Source of the DNA: Liriodendron chinense | Lineage: Eukaryota > Streptophyta > Magnoliopsida > Magnoliales > Magnoliaceae | Assembly (NCBI GenBank): GCA_003013855.2 | Contig: ML058338.1 | Coordinates: forward strand, 62,001 to 126,000 | DNA: 64,000 nucleotides | Direction of reading: 5' to 3' | Part shown: piece after piece, positions 1 through 11,480 of the stretch | Layout: the number at the start of each line of letters is the position of its first letter | Position numbering within the stretch: position 1 is the stretch's first letter | Notes under the pieces: generated by a model | What the model saw: only the letters and a program-made list of their open reading frames with translations | Database searches by the model: none | What the model was told of the DNA's origin: nothing | Made by a program: the position numbers and the translations under genes

Positions 1-900
1 CGGGTTGAATTTTGCCAGGTCATTATGCACTATGGCAGCAAGTCAATCATTAGGTAACAGTCTTCACTTGACTTCTGACCAGTATGCTCTGTCGAACCTC
101 CCTCTGTTCTGGCATTTGATTGAACAGCTTCCGTGCTCGCTTGGGCCCCTTCTGTGATCTGATTGCTGGTTGTTTCCCATGTTGTACCTTTCTCATTCTG
201 ACACTGACCAAAAGACCCAACTACCCACTCATTGGTGCTTTCTTTCTGCTGGGCCTTGGGTTGAGGAGGCTGAACAATCTTTGATAGAGGCTGCATCATT
301 ATGAATAGTTCAAAGTAGGCCGCGATTGAGAAAGCTCATCCATCAACCATGAGGTCCAGAATCCTGTAGATCGGTGAATCTGGAATTGGGATGATCTTAA
401 CTCTAGCAAAACATAGATTCGAACCATTTAGGGACTGTTTGTCTATTTCAACCACTGATCCAAAGAGTTTTACAATCTGACCAATGATCTGTTCGCTCCA
501 AGCTAGTAAAGGGATCCCTTCGATCTGAATCCAAGACCCCCTATCCGAGTAAGCCATTGCCAGACCCCAGGTTCTGACGTTGACAAGGGACATCTATTCT
601 CTAGAGTGGAATGACAACAGATAGGTACTCTCAGCCAGCATTTAGATGGGAACTCGCGTAGTGCCGAAAATTGAGTTGGACAATATGTCGAGCAGTTGAC
701 ATGCAGTAACCTCAGGGTCTTGTACTTCCCCCACAATAGCATTAGCTAGTTCATTCCTCCTCCTATCAAAGATCCATTTAGGGACCACTAGAGAAAGCCT
801 TGATCTAAAAGAGGGCTCTCTAGGCCTGATTGCATCAGCATATATACCAATGAGTCCGGAGCCACCATTTCCCCTCTTGTCCGGTCGATGAGAAGTCATT
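1..900 (-). mobile_element. LINE-type retrotransposon ORF1 remnant (DUF4283-like)
   Basis: Three minus-strand open stretches (899-642, 593-336, 299-30) lie in order and read as pieces of the first ORF of a plant L1-type LINE. The first contains a YADAIR-type motif, which in this family precedes the DUF4283 nucleic-acid-binding domain. The second reads like DUF4283 itself (WIQIEGIPLLAW, then FGSVVEID and FARVKI). The third is low complexity and polar and ends in LMIDLLP, close to LLVIDLSP in the related piece at 63.5 kb. Frames change between the pieces, so the copy is broken. No reverse transcriptase is visible before the window edge. It lies upstream of the first visible exon of RLK copy 1, possibly inside an intron. 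Assignment rests on motif recall. Confidence 0.6.
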
Positions 901-2250
901 TCCCTGCTGGGTTTATTCTTAGTATCTAACTGGATGGGAGACGAAATGTTGTTGTCCGTGGAGGAGGCAGTTTTGTGGCAGCTTTTCTGTAAATGTTGTT
1001 GCCAGCCATTGGATTAATGGACAGTTCAGGTTGATCAATTGAACCGTCTAAGTGAATCGATGCAACTAGGAGCACTATAACTCGAATTGCTTTGAGAGCA
1101 ATGGAGCATTTCTCTATATGAACTATGCGTTTTCAAGAAATTTATTTTAATCCTCGCCAAAATCTCTAATGCATAATTACTGTTAAAATGATATGAACTC
1201 ATTTTTATGTGGAACCCTCCTGGATATAGTAGGCCTAGGGTGCATTAGGGCAGGGCGCAAGGCTGTGGGCCTTGATTATATCACCAGTAATTAGGGGTAT
1301 ACAATAGATGGCCCAGGTTTTCTGTTTTCTTCCCTGAAGCCAGCCCGAAAATGTATTTCTGTATAGTCCCTTCCCTTCCTTTCAATAAAATTAAATAAAA
1401 AAAAGAATCATTTTTAAGTGGCACCCAAACATGCCCTTGGCATTTTCACCGAGGGAGTGTGAATTTCGTTTTCCACTCGTTTAAAGTGACTGTTGGAGGC
1501 GTCAGCAAACCCCCTGATATACATTGTTCTCTCATGCCCTAACAGCTCGAGCTTTTAGCGTAGCCGTCAATAACATGGTATCAAAGCAGGACATCCGGTA
1601 TTCAAGTCCTGGAGTTTGCAAAATTCGGTATTATAGGGCATCCTTATCCACTCTTATGGATAAAGTGATGGTAGAAATATTGCAGTTTTCTGCTATTTCT
1701 AATGATATGAACTTATATACATTTTGTTTGGGACAGTCGATCTTAAAATTTTCTTGTTCTAGTAAAAATGGGCCATGAATCAATTTTATGAGCTTGTATG
1801 ATTTTTGAGCTAGGGGTTCAATGAAGATTTGGTCGACTATATGGATGATCTAGATGGCTGCATGCATGGGATGTGTCAATGTGCTCCATGTTATAGTAAG
1901 ATCCAGGTTGTTCATGTGGTGGTCCCCACTGTGTACGGACCATGGGTGAACCACATATGCATGAAAAGCAATCAACAAAAGGGAGAATGTTCTACATTCG
2001 ATATGCATTGTGGCCCATCTGATGACTTAGACTGGCTCGTTTTCTGGCTACTACACATACATGGTGGGCCCCACACCTAAGGAACGGTCTGGACCTTGAA
2101 TCCACAGGCAGGGTACAACTCAAAATCTTACTGTAACAGAAAGTTGTAGGAGAGCTTGATTGTGTACAATTCAAAATCCTACTAACAGGTAGCTGTATGA
2201 GAGCTTGATTGTACTGCATTTCAATGCTAATGGCTGCCATTTCCTCGCAG
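901..2250. other. Non-coding stretch upstream of the first visible RLK exon
   Basis: No coding region is supported here. About 1010-1115 holds a dispersed repeat (with GCAACTAGGAGCACTATAAC) that recurs near 45.54-45.66 kb. Around 1576-1620 there is TGGTATCAAAGCAGG followed by a TTCAAGTCCTGG stretch. This resembles either a retrotransposon primer-binding region or tRNA A/B boxes, but no full element could be closed. The 3' end (2241-2250) is a good splice acceptor, TTCCTCGCAG. Confidence 0.4.
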
Positions 2251-2482
2251 GAAACAGTAACTTACATCTGGATTGGCATACCCGCTTTGAGATATGCTTG
2301 GGCACAGCAAGAGGTCTTGCTTACCTTCATGAGGAATCCAGGCCCCGCATTGTTCACAGGGATGTCAAAGCCAGTAACATTCTGCTTGACGTGGATCTCA
2401 ATCCAAAGATATCAGATTTTGGTTTGGCCAAGCTCTATGATGACAAGATGACCCACATGAGTACACGAGTGGCAGGGACAAT
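2251..2482 (+). CDS. LRR-malectin receptor kinase copy 1, kinase exon (catalytic loop and DFG)
   Basis: This internal exon encodes the middle of a Ser/Thr protein kinase domain of an LRR-RLK with malectin domain (subfamily VIII-2). In order it shows ARGLAYLHEE, the catalytic loop HRDVKASNILLD, the DFG motif in KISDFGLAKLYDD and the start of the activation segment ending VAGT. The exon starts after TTCCTCGCAG; phase fits a preceding exon ending in TTCG, as in copy 2 at 30899. It ends at GGGACAAT before GTAAGT. All core catalytic residues of this part are present. The receptor would sit in the plasma membrane with the kinase facing the cytosol. The preceding exons (ATP-binding lobe, membrane span, malectin, LRRs) are not visible in the window, so this is a partial gene. 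Methionines inside the exon are not starts. Confidence 0.9.
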
Positions 2483-3068
2483 GTAAGTATTTCTGAAACT
2501 TCCCATTCGCCTTCCTTTCTTAAGGGCACATTTGGATGCTTGATTGAGCTAAAAATGCAATAATAACCCAACTCAATGCAAAGCACAAAGCCAAAGCAGA
2601 AGTCGTTCCATTTCACAATTTCAATCTTGGGGTTGGTTTGTCATTATGAATGGAGTGGGCATGCACAGTTTGGTAATTTCCACTTTGATCTTTAATTAAT
2701 GCAATGCAAATCGATCGAGAATCCAAATGCAGACTAAATTTCTTATTATGCGACAATGGTTTCCGTAGAAGTGCCTCAAACAGTTAATATAATATTCCTA
2801 GGGGTGGGTTTGGATACTCAATTGAACTAAACTGCAACAATTCGACATAGAACAATTAAATGGCCAATTCTATGCATTGAAGTTGGTCTGGAAATGATTT
2901 TTGTATTGGTCCCTTTTAGTCTATAGCATTTTTTGGCAATTTTCACTTCATTGAATTGAATTATCACAATTCAATTCAATTCTGCATCTAAACGCGGACG
3001 ACATTTCTTATTACACGATGTTGGTGTGTATTAGTGTACCTCAAACTGCTATCTTTATATTCTTGCAG

Positions 3069-3219
3069 TGGCTATCTTGCACCAGAGTATGCAATGCGTG
3101 GACATCTGACGGAGAAGGCTGATGTATTTGGATTTGGAGTCGTTGCTCTGGAGATTGTAAGTGGAAGGCCAAACACATGCCAGAACGTGGATCTGGAGAA
3201 GATGTATCTCCTTGAATGG
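3069..3219 (+). CDS. LRR-malectin receptor kinase copy 1, kinase exon (APE segment)
   Basis: The exon follows acceptor TTCTTGCAG and ends at TTGAATGG before GTATGA. It is 151 nt and joins in frame to the previous exon, giving T-I-G-Y-L-A-P-E-Y across the junction. Visible motifs are GYLAPEYAMRGHLTEKADV, with the APE motif and helix F aspartate, and FGFGVVALEIVSGRPN, followed by KMYLLEW. This is the C-lobe of the kinase, with the usual exon structure of the family. The exon is intact, with no stop or frameshift. The matching exon of pseudogene copy 2 lies at 44628-44778 and has the same length and phases. Confidence 0.9.
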
Positions 3220-3906
3220 GTATGACATTTAAATTTTTCTACTAACATAAATCGAAAACGGAAGGGCTGAAACTCAATTCTTTCATTTTGGAAAACATTA
3301 CTCCCATCTCTTGAGAATCTGAAATTCTTCGGTAGTCAGAAAAATGAGCCAAAAACACTTATTTAAGTGCTCAAACTCAGATAACTTTCATAACATTTTA
3401 GTTGAATTTGGATGTTCTGGCGCCTGAATGAATATTCAAGACGATTCAAGTCGAACCTTCCGCATCTGGGATCTTGTGTTGTGGGTGAAAAGAGAATCCT
3501 GGACATTGCAGTTCCTGAAATCCCCACCACTCCAAAACGCGCGACTGATCAAAAGAACATCCTTCCTAATGAATTATCTTCCAGGAAGCTCATTTGGGGT
3601 ACATCCAAATGCAAGCTTAAATATCTAACAGTTTCAAGTCGAACCTTAAATGTCCTGGATATTTCGTGGGTGAAATGGGATCCTAGTTATGGCGGTTCCT
3701 GAAATCCTTGCCGTCCCATAACGCGCAACTGATCAAAAGAGCATCATTTCTAATGGGGTATCTTCCAGGCTGTTGATTTGGGGTGCATCCAAATGCAACC
3801 TTAACTACCTAGATGGGGCATACATGCATTCTCAACAACTAACACAGGGCTCTTGAAATATCCGTCCCACAAACATGGCTGACATTTGCCATGAATCTTT
3901 TACTGC

Positions 3907-4569
3907 ATATATGACACAGGGCTCTTTAAAATAACAAAATCTTGTACAAATAAAAGTAACGATTAGCAGTCCATTAACAACTTCTACTAAGTTGTTAATG
4001 GATCGCTAATCATTAACAACTTCTACTAAGTTGTTAATGGATCCCTAATTGTTACTTTTATTTTCCAAAGCCTTTCAAATTAGCCTTTCAAAGTGGAGAG
4101 TGGAACTCAAGCATTCCCAACTTAGTTCTCTCTCTCTCTGTTGCGGATGTTGGATCAATGGCCATGAAGCCCTCTTGAAGCTAGCCGTTCAGCGTGGAGA
4201 TCCTATTGATCCCATTGGCTTGTTAATCAAACTTCTTAAATCATCTTGATTTTGTATTACTATTATTATCAATGTTACTTAATTTGTAAAACAGTTAGGA
4301 TTGAATGAGAGGATCATTTCACCTTCGGAGAGTTGATCTGACCATTAGGATGGTGGATCATAGTCTTTGTAAAGGGGATTAGCAACCCCATTGCTAAAAG
4401 AACAAGAAACAAGAGAGAAGAGTACTTACAGTCAGGAAGAGCACTCTCCCATTGCTATCCCCAGTCTCACGGCACTCTCCTCCTCATTTGGGTGACCATC
4501 AACGGTCCCAATCTCTGGATCGTTCAGTCGGTAGCATGTTTCTACTGTATTCTCTTTTTGCACGTAGTG

Positions 4570-4570
<1 letters not shown>
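3907..4570 (+). repeat. Direct repeat copy 1 of a ~0.67 kb segment
   Basis: The segment starts ATATATGACACAGGGCTC and ends near GCACGTAGTGAAA. It is repeated in the same orientation at about 5818-6505 with only scattered differences (an expanded CT tract in the second copy is the largest). This copy runs into a poly(A)-rich tract, whereas the second copy runs into different sequence. Could be a local duplication or the terminal repeats of a small element. No coding sequence is recognised. Confidence 0.8.
3948..4063. mobile_element. Small hairpin element (MITE-like), copy 1
   Basis: The outer ends AAATAAAAGTAACGATTAG and CTAATTGTTACTTTTATTT are inverted repeats. Inside are two copies of a palindrome, CATTAACAACTT-CTACT-AAGTTGTTAATG. 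The whole 116 bp can fold into one long hairpin. It sits inside the directly repeated segment, and the same structure recurs at 5858-5973. No target-site duplication was identified. Confidence 0.6.
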
Positions 4571-4602
<32 letters not shown>

Positions 4603-5269
4603 AAAAAACGGATGGGCGGTGTGGATATGAAACAAATTCATCAAGGTGGGCCCCACACGGTAAGGGTAACAACCTGCTGTTACCCTATTCCGGTCCCGGC
4701 CACAACAAAGGAACATCCACCATTAATTTTATGTAGGGCCCACTTTATATGCCATCCAATCCATTCATCTAATGTCCCTCATCCAATGGAAAGAATTACC
4801 CAAAAGCACGGTATTCCAAGACTCATGTGGGGCCATATCACGTGAATCAAAGGACGGGGTGGATTGCGTGCACGTTAAGACCTCAGACAAATAGCCCCGG
4901 TTAAGTACGTATTGCAAGGTACATGAGTTTTCCTTCCCATACATCATACATCAAGTCATGATTATCATGGTGTTAGGCATTTGGGGGAAAGTGGCTGTAT
5001 CATGACTTGTGATACAGCCGCTGCATCTGATCATATTACGGAGCCCATCACCGCCGTTGAATCTGGTATTGCTGACATCTGACACCAATTACAACCGTGC
5101 TAGGAGCCGACAGGTCTGATTTTGCATTGGAACTCGTAGGCACATGCGCAGCATCCAGGCGGTTCATCAGAGGGACCACTAGGAAGATGCCCCTGACCTT
5201 AAAAAACCCATGCTGATCCATCAACCAAGTCGGTATCTCACAATCCGAAATGAGTTACGGGACGTATAA

Positions 5270-5817
5270 TATATCAATTTGGGGTAGCTCGAGCTACTTT
5301 AGCCAACCAACCCGCTATGCCGGGTTGCCTAAGCCGGAATTGCGAGAATCAACCGTATCGACGGTCATTAGGCTAGTTTATTTTCAGTTTTACTATTTAT
5401 AGTAAGTTTTAATTCGATCATAACTTTGCATCTGTAGGGTTTTAGAGTTAGCGCCCAACATGAAAAGGGCTTAGAATATTTCATAGAACAACGTGGTTGA
5501 GGCCGTTTAATAACCTTCTATTTTTGGCCGAAAACCAAGAGTTCTAGTAGGATTGAACGACTTCTATAAATAGTAAGTTTACTATTGATAGTAAGTTACG
5601 TTTTCTAGGAGTTTAAGTTGGAGTTGGAGTCTGATACTTTGCATAGGGTTTAGTTTCCTATTTATATGCATTGTAATTTCGTTTTGATTCATTCAATCTT
5701 CAATAAACAATTATTTGGAATTAAATTCCTCTTTTTTATCTTTTTTTCTTCTCGTGGATTCGAGAAACTATCGATTAGGGAGACGGTGATCGACCTACCA
5801 CGTCCTCCCTGCGTCAA
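5270..5817 (+). mobile_element. Possible solo LTR fragment between the direct repeats
   Basis: The stretch ends with ATTCAATCTTCAATAAAC, a pyrimidine-rich tract, and then CGTCCTCCCTGCGTCA, which resembles the R/U5 end of plant LTRs. It contains repeated CTATTTATAGTAAGTTT-type units. No matching second LTR, primer-binding site or coding region was seen. The left boundary is uncertain. Confidence 0.4.
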
Positions 5818-6033
5818 TATATGACACAGGGCTCTTTAAAATACCAAAATCTCGTAGAAATAAAAGTAACGATTAGCAGTCCACTAACAACTTCTACTAA
5901 GTTGTTAATGGATCACTAATCATTAACAACTTCTTGTAAGTTGTTAATGGATCCCTAATTTTTACTTTTATTTTCCAAAGCCTTTCAAATAAGCCTTTTA
6001 AAGTGGAGAGTGGAACAAAAGCATTCCCAACTT

Positions 6034-6075
<42 letters not shown>

Positions 6076-6505
6076 GCGGATGTTGGATCAATGGCCATGA
6101 ACCCTCTTGAAGCTAGCCGTTCAGGGTGGAGATCCTATTAATCCCATCCGCTTGTTAATCAAACTTCTTAAATCATCTTGATTTTGTATTACTATTATTA
6201 TCAATGTTACTTAATTTGTAAAACGGTTAGGATTGAATGATCGGATCATTTCACCTTCGGAGAGTTGATCTAACCATTAGGATGGTGGATCATAGTCTTT
6301 ATAAAGGGGATTAGCAACCCCATTGCTAAAAGAACAAGAAACAAGAGAGGAGAACTACTTACAGTCAGGAAGAGCACTCTCCCATTGCTATCCCCAGTCT
6401 CACGGCACTCTCCTCCTCATTTGGGTGACCATCAACGGTCCCAATCTCTGAATCGTTCAGTCGGTAGCATGTTTCTACTGTATTCTCTTTTTGCACGTAG
6501 TGAAA
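5818..6505 (+). repeat. Direct repeat copy 2 of the ~0.67 kb segment
   Basis: Second copy of the segment at 3907-4570, including the hairpin (5858-5973) and the same ATCATTTCACCTTCGGAGAG region. A (CT)n tract around 6038-6071 is expanded compared with copy 1. It ends GCACGTAGTGAAATTCG, diverging from copy 1 after GTGAAA. Confidence 0.8.
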
Positions 6506-7045
6506 TTCGCCCCATTCATGTTTCAGCATTCATCTTATTGGTTTGCATGTAGTGGTTATCAATTTCGATTTGCTTGCTTTTGATTCTGAAACAATGATCC
6601 TAAGCACCAGGTGGTTTCAGAACTGTCAAAATTTGTAATGGATTCCCGGTAGTGCTTCGGATTGTGAGAAGCAGAAAATTGCATATCCATGCCAAGATGG
6701 CGGCACCTATGCAATATGCACACCATTCATCAGGCGGGCCTCATCATGAACTTCCCTGTTCTGACAATGTGGGCTGTCCACTCATCAGGTCGGCCACCCA
6801 TGTACCCAGACTGATAAAATGGACAATTGAAAGAAAATGACCAACAGAACTGTATTCAACAAACAAGTTTGGCACCTGATAGGCCATCCATCCTGAATTT
6901 CGATTTTTGGACCAGATCATCTAGATTCTAGATGGTGGGGAATCAGCACAAGTGACCCACATCTCATTTCTCATTTCCTTTTTTTTTTTTTTTTTTTTTT
7001 TTTCTTGTTTTTGATGTGTGTCCGATCCGTTCTATGGCCTTGCAG

Positions 7046-7423
7046 GCTTGGCATCTCCATGAAAACAACTGTGCATTGGAACTGGTGGATCCAACACTAT
7101 CCAAATTTGATGAAGGAGAAGCAGCTCGGATGATCAGCATTGCTCTTCTATGCATCCAGGCATTGCCGTCACAACGCCCGCCCATGTCAAGGGTGGTGAA
7201 CATGCTGCTGGGAGAAACTGAAGTGGGCACTGTCTTGTCGAAGCCGAGCTACTTAACTGGTTTGCCATCCAACGATACGAGCAGCTTCATGATTGATGAT
7301 CCTTCCAGAGCATCGACTGGTGTTACTGCCACCAGCCACCAGTTCTCGTCGTGGTATGCAAGCAGCTCATCCCTGAGTGGCACTGAGCCGATGCTGCATG
7401 AGGATACCGAAAATGGACGGTGA
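7046..7423 (+). CDS. LRR-malectin receptor kinase copy 1, last exon with stop
   Basis: The exon starts GCTTGG after acceptor GGCCTTGCAG and runs 125 codons to TGA at 7421-7423. It encodes the end of the kinase C-lobe (AWHLHENN, ELVDPTLSKF, IALLCIQALPSQRPPMSRVV, with the conserved RPPMS arginine of subdomain XI), then NMLLGETEV and a Ser/Thr-rich C-terminal tail (SSWYASSSSLSGTEPM). It joins in frame after the TGG ending the previous exon. The reading frame is clean. The corresponding exon of copy 2 is 47235-47627, with a related but diverged tail. With the two preceding exons it gives about 250 residues of intact kinase C-lobe. Whether the gene is functional depends on exons upstream of the window. 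Confidence 0.9.
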   Translation, partial: AWHLHENNCALELVDPTLSKFDEGEAARMISIALLCIQALPSQRPPMSRVVNMLLGETEVGTVLSKPSYLTGLPSNDTSSFMIDDPSRASTGVTATSHQFSSWYASSSSLSGTEPMLHEDTENGR

Positions 7424-7674
7424 TGACTGCTTCCGATCTCTCTATAAATGCATAAATATGTGTATGTATATACGTCTATTTATACATATTTAGGGCCTGT
7501 TTCGATACCGCCAATTAAGTTACTTTTAACTATTGTGAAGGGTCCATTTGAATGCAACTAGATAAGAAACTTTTACTGCTGATGTTAGGAGTTAAGTTAC
7601 TTATTTAAGAAAAATAAGTTTGGTTAACACTTAATCATTGGCTACTTATTTGTTAAAACTCGGTTAAGTATTTC

Positions 7675-7734
<60 letters not shown>

Positions 7735-7779
7735 TTCTTTCCTTTTTTGCTTTCTTACTTTTTTCCACCTGCTGAAAAG

Positions 7780-9430
7780 TGGAAAGCCATCATTACTGGA
7801 TCCAAATCTACTGCACATGGTGATAGTTCACCGTCATTCCAACATGATAGTGACTCTTCAACCACACACCCGTCACTGTCATAGTTTGACTAGGTGGGCC
7901 TTTAATCACCACTGCTCCTTGCAGTGGGGTCCATTGCAGCTTGTGGACGAAGCTGATACTTGTATTTTCCCTTCATCAAGGTCTGTGTCACCCGATCAAC
8001 TGGTTAGATGGCAAATAAATGGTAGGGTGGGGCCAGGAAGGTTTCAACGGTAGAAATTCATTCACTACTGTTTCATGGGGGGTGGGGCCAGGAAGGTTTC
8101 AACGGTAGAAATTCATTCACTACTGTTTCATGGGGGGTGGGGCCCACTTGAACGTTGAATCTGCTTCCTTTAGGCCCGAGTGACCCTACAGTCAATTAGA
8201 TGGCAAATAAACATGATGGTGGGCCCAAAGGAAGATTTAACGGAGGGTGCTCCATCTACACTATTTCTTGTGGTGGATGTTTCACCAACACTGTTTCTTG
8301 GGGTGGGCCCACAGTGGTTTTGGATCAAGTTGATGGTTGTGTTGTCCCTTCTCCCAGGTTTGTGTGACCATAACAACAGGCGAGAGGGCACATCACCATC
8401 ACTGTGGGCCCCATAAGGAGATTCAATGGTGGGAGTCAATCACTATAATTGCCTATGGTGGGGTCCATTTAAGCTTACATCAAGCTGATATTTATGTCTT
8501 CCCTTCCAAAAGGTAAAAAAAACCGCATGGTGGGTCTTACATAAGGCTTTCAACGGTGGACAGAAAACCACCGCAGTTTCTGTGCTGCGGTCCATCAAGC
8601 TTTGGATCTGCCCCATCTGTGGGCCCCGCCCCCACATCCAGGTCCAGGTGACCGTATGGATAGGTTCCATGACAGACAGACATTACAATTGGCCCCACAA
8701 AAAGGGTTTCAATGGTGGAAAAACCAGCACCGTTTTCTATGGTATGGCCCACCTGAAATTTGAAAGTCTTGATTTTAAGCCCGTACCTTGAAGCGAGCTG
8801 GTACAAATGGCTGGATGGTGTGTGTAAAGCTCATGCATCAAGGTGGGCCTCTCAGTGTGAAAGAAAGTGGACCCAGGAAGATTTCAACGGTAAGAGTGTT
8901 AGCAAAAAAAACATCACAGTGGGCCCTAGGGAGTGTTTCAACGATGGAAATTCATCCACCATTGATACATGAGATGGCCCACTTAAGCTTTGCAACAAGC
9001 TGATATTTATGTTTTGGCTGTACCCAGACCCCATGTGGTCATACCTACAGGTTGGGTGTCAAAGAAAAAGCATGGTGGGCCCCACAGAAAATGTAAGGAT
9101 GGGGATCATACCTCACTGCGCGCTATAGTCCACTTGAACTTTGGATCTGCCTCATATCTGGGCCTGGGCCCTGAAGTGGGCTAGAAAGTTGGATGGACAG
9201 TTGTTTCCAACACACGTGCCATAGTGAGCCCAAGGAAGGTTTCAAGGGCACATGCTCAATGACCACGGTCTTCAGTGGTGTGGCCCACTTTCAGCCTTGG
9301 GTCTGCCACGCCTTAGGCCCATGCCCTGAAATGATTTGGAAAAAATGGAAAACGGTAGTGATGAGACAAATAAATCAGGTGGGTCCCGCTGCTGGATGGT
9401 TCACATCAAATGTTGGCCCCACGTGATGGA
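7780..9430. repeat. Array of GTGGGCCC-type repeat units
   Basis: Successive units of roughly 150-250 bp alternate GGTGGGCCCA, TTCAACGGTGGAAATTCATC, CCACTTGAACTTTGGATCTG and GGATGG motifs. These are the same modules found in the foldback elements elsewhere in the window, arranged here one after another rather than as single hairpins. Short open frames across them are repeat artefacts. Confidence 0.6.
8026..8135. repeat. Exact 55-bp tandem duplication
   Basis: The unit beginning GGTGGGGCCAGGAAGGTTTC (8026-8080) is repeated immediately at 8081-8135, with no difference seen by eye. It lies inside the repeat array and looks recent. Confidence 0.85.
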
Positions 9431-9849
9431 GAGTGGATGTAAGGGGACCAAGCATACTTGAATGATGGAGAGTGGATATAAAGGGTACCAAGCATACTTG
9501 AGGGATTAATACCTATGATGTTGAAAACCAAACATACTTATCTATATATTGGCTGATAAGTATGTTATTTACCAAACATACTTATCTACTTAATAAGTAG
9601 AAACCAAGATGAGTGGCTTACCTGATAAGTAGCTTATCTTTAGTTACTTACAATTCAAACGGGCCTAAGCGTGAAGATAGTTGGGTGCTTTTTAAATTAT
9701 GTTACGTGTGAAGATAGTTTGGTGATTATCGTAGAAAAACTTATGTATTAAAAGCTACTTATCTCAAATCAGTTATTTTCTATAGCTTTTTAAGTTTTTA
9801 CTTTTCTACTTTTCTCTCTCTCTCTCCCTATCAAATGAGGCTCTCTCTC

Positions 9850-10480
9850 ACTGTGCCCCACATGATGGACTGTCCACATTGAAGGTGTGGGGCTCACATG
9901 ATGGACAGTCAACATCAAAGGTGGCCCCACATAATGGATGAATCCATATTAATGTGGGCTGATGGTCCACATCAAAAGTTGGCCCATAATGATAAATAGT
10001 CCACATCCGAAGCAGGCAAGTATGATGGACGACCCACTTCAAAGGTGGGACCTACATGATGGACGGTCCACCTCAAAGGTGGGCACCACATGATGGGCGA
10101 TGGACATTGAAGCTGGCCCGACATGATGGATGGCCCAGATTGAGGTGGCCACACATGATGGATGGTCCACATCAAAGGTCAACCCTAATGATGAGTAGCC
10201 CATATCTAAGGCGGCCTTGCATGATGGACGGCCCATATTGGCGGTAGGGCCCACATGATGGACGGTCCACATCGAAGGTGAGCTCCACATGATGGGTGGT
10301 GAATATTGAAGGTGGGCCTCACATGATGGATGACCAACATCAAAGGTGGGCCCCACATAATGAACAGTGCGGGTTAAAGGTCGCCCCCCAATGATGAATG
10401 GCCCACATCTACGGCAGACCTCACATGATGGACAACCCACATTAAAGGTTGGCCCCACGTGATGGACAGTGGATATCACT
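9850..10480. repeat. Minisatellite of ~35-bp units (CACATGATGGACGGTCCACA type)
   Basis: About 18 imperfect units follow the pattern CACATGATGGACGGTCCACA then TCAAAGGTGGGCCC. Spacing is 30-36 bp with drift. The long minus-strand open frame across 10039-10479 is a repeat translation (HHVGPTF-like) and not a gene. Related arrays are at 18460-18660 and, inverted, at 54290-54640. Confidence 0.85.
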
Positions 10481-10559
10481 ACATGAAAATGCAGAAAAAT
10501 CGAATCACAAAATTCAATGGTCGTGGGCAGTCGAATAATAGTTTAGACTAGAAACAGTA

Positions 10560-11180
10560 AGCACTGAATGCCTACCATTAAAAACCTCAAGGTACCATCG
10601 TGTGGACCCCGCTGTAGAAAACAGTGGGGCCCACCATCGGAATGTTCCTAAGGTCCACTCTGATATATGGGTTTTATCCTTACCGTCCCTATATTGTTAA
10701 AAACTTTTTGGGAACCACCGTGATGTTTATTTGCCATCCAAACTGTATGAAATATGGGGCACACTGTGGACCCCACCTTGATGCATGCATTTTATATCTA
10801 CGACATCCATCTATTTCTGGAAGCACATTTTAGTGCATGATCTCAAGCATGAATCAGATCCAAATCTGGTGGGCCACACTGTACTGTGCAGCAGGTGTGA
10901 CCCTGTTAGAATGTCCAGTGGGTGGGCCCCCTTGTGGGTCCCAAGTGATGTTTATTAGCCATCCAACCTATCAGACATACTTTGGATGAAGGGACCATAC
11001 AAATATCAATTTGATACAAAACTTTTGTGGCCACTTAGAAGTCCAAACTAGACAGTGGACGCCACCCATTGTGAGGGCTATCAACGCTGTCCAGATTGGA
11101 CATTGGGCCCCACTTTTATGTATGACTATCGCCGTCCATTTGGACAAGGAACCTCACTGTGATGAATGCGTGGGTCATTT
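10560..11180. repeat. GTGGGCCC-type foldback relics
   Basis: Contains AACAGTGGGGCCCACCATC, CACCGTGATGTTTATTTGCC, GGACCCCACCTTGATGCATG and similar modules in both orientations. Boundaries and target-site duplications could not be fixed. No coding sequence. Confidence 0.5.
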
Positions 11181-11480
11181 TGATGTATCTTAACTCCGTG
11201 AATGTACGAAAATTGTGAAGTGTGTGCAGGCACAAACGAGACGTAAATCTGGCTATTTATCGTGTGATCATGTGGCATGTGTACGATCGATGGTCAAATC
11301 ATACGATTGGTGATGAACAATAGACTCCATAACTTGACCAATTAGTGACCCTCCAATTAGTGTAATGTAATATTCGTGGCCTTATATTGTACTTAAATTG
11401 CGTTGTGGGTGTAGGCCCACTAAACCATATGACTCATGATGAAAGTGTGGCACATTTCTGGTGTGAGCCAGGGGCTAAGT

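Larger units (their letters stand above)
3220..7045 (+). other. Long intron of RLK copy 1
   Basis: This 3.8 kb stretch between the APE exon and the last exon has a GTATGA donor and a CCTTGCAG acceptor. It contains two direct copies of a ~0.67 kb segment, an LTR-like piece between them, GTGGGCCC-type foldback fragments near 4.6-4.9 and 6.7-6.95 kb, and a poly(T) run just upstream of the acceptor. About 3410-3830 holds two weak direct repeats (AACGCGC..CTGATCAAAAGA..ATC) without coding support. No independent gene is supported inside. Confidence 0.75.
7491..9670. mobile_element. hAT-like non-autonomous element carrying nested repeats (tentative)
   Basis: The left end TTAGGGCCTGTTTCGAT and right end AATTCAAACGGGCCTAA are imperfect inverted repeats, and both ends are followed inward by AAGTTACTT/AAGTAACT and GTAGCTTATC-type sequence. 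Such GGGCCTGTTT termini are common in plant hAT-type MITEs. No convincing target-site duplication was found. The interior (about 7780-9430) is a series of GTGGGCCC-type foldback halves, plus a ~50-base poly(T) run at 7680-7730. No transposase. Confidence 0.35.

Noticed and set aside
1576..1620. tRNA or SINE suggested by TGGTATCAAAGCAGG and TTCAAGTCCTGG
   Set aside because: No cloverleaf, no tail and no TSD could be found; kept only as a note in the non-coding stretch.
4492..4845. 117-residue frame with a poly-Lys run
   Set aside because: The lysines are a poly(A) tract at the border of the direct repeat, and the rest is foldback-type sequence.
7016..7045. Start codon ATG at 7016 for the last exon of RLK copy 1
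   Set aside because: It lies before the splice acceptor CCTTGCAG; the kinase similarity begins exactly after the acceptor.
10039..10479. 146-residue minus-strand open frame
   Set aside because: It is a translation of the ~35-bp minisatellite (repeating HHVGPTF-like words), with no independent coding signal.
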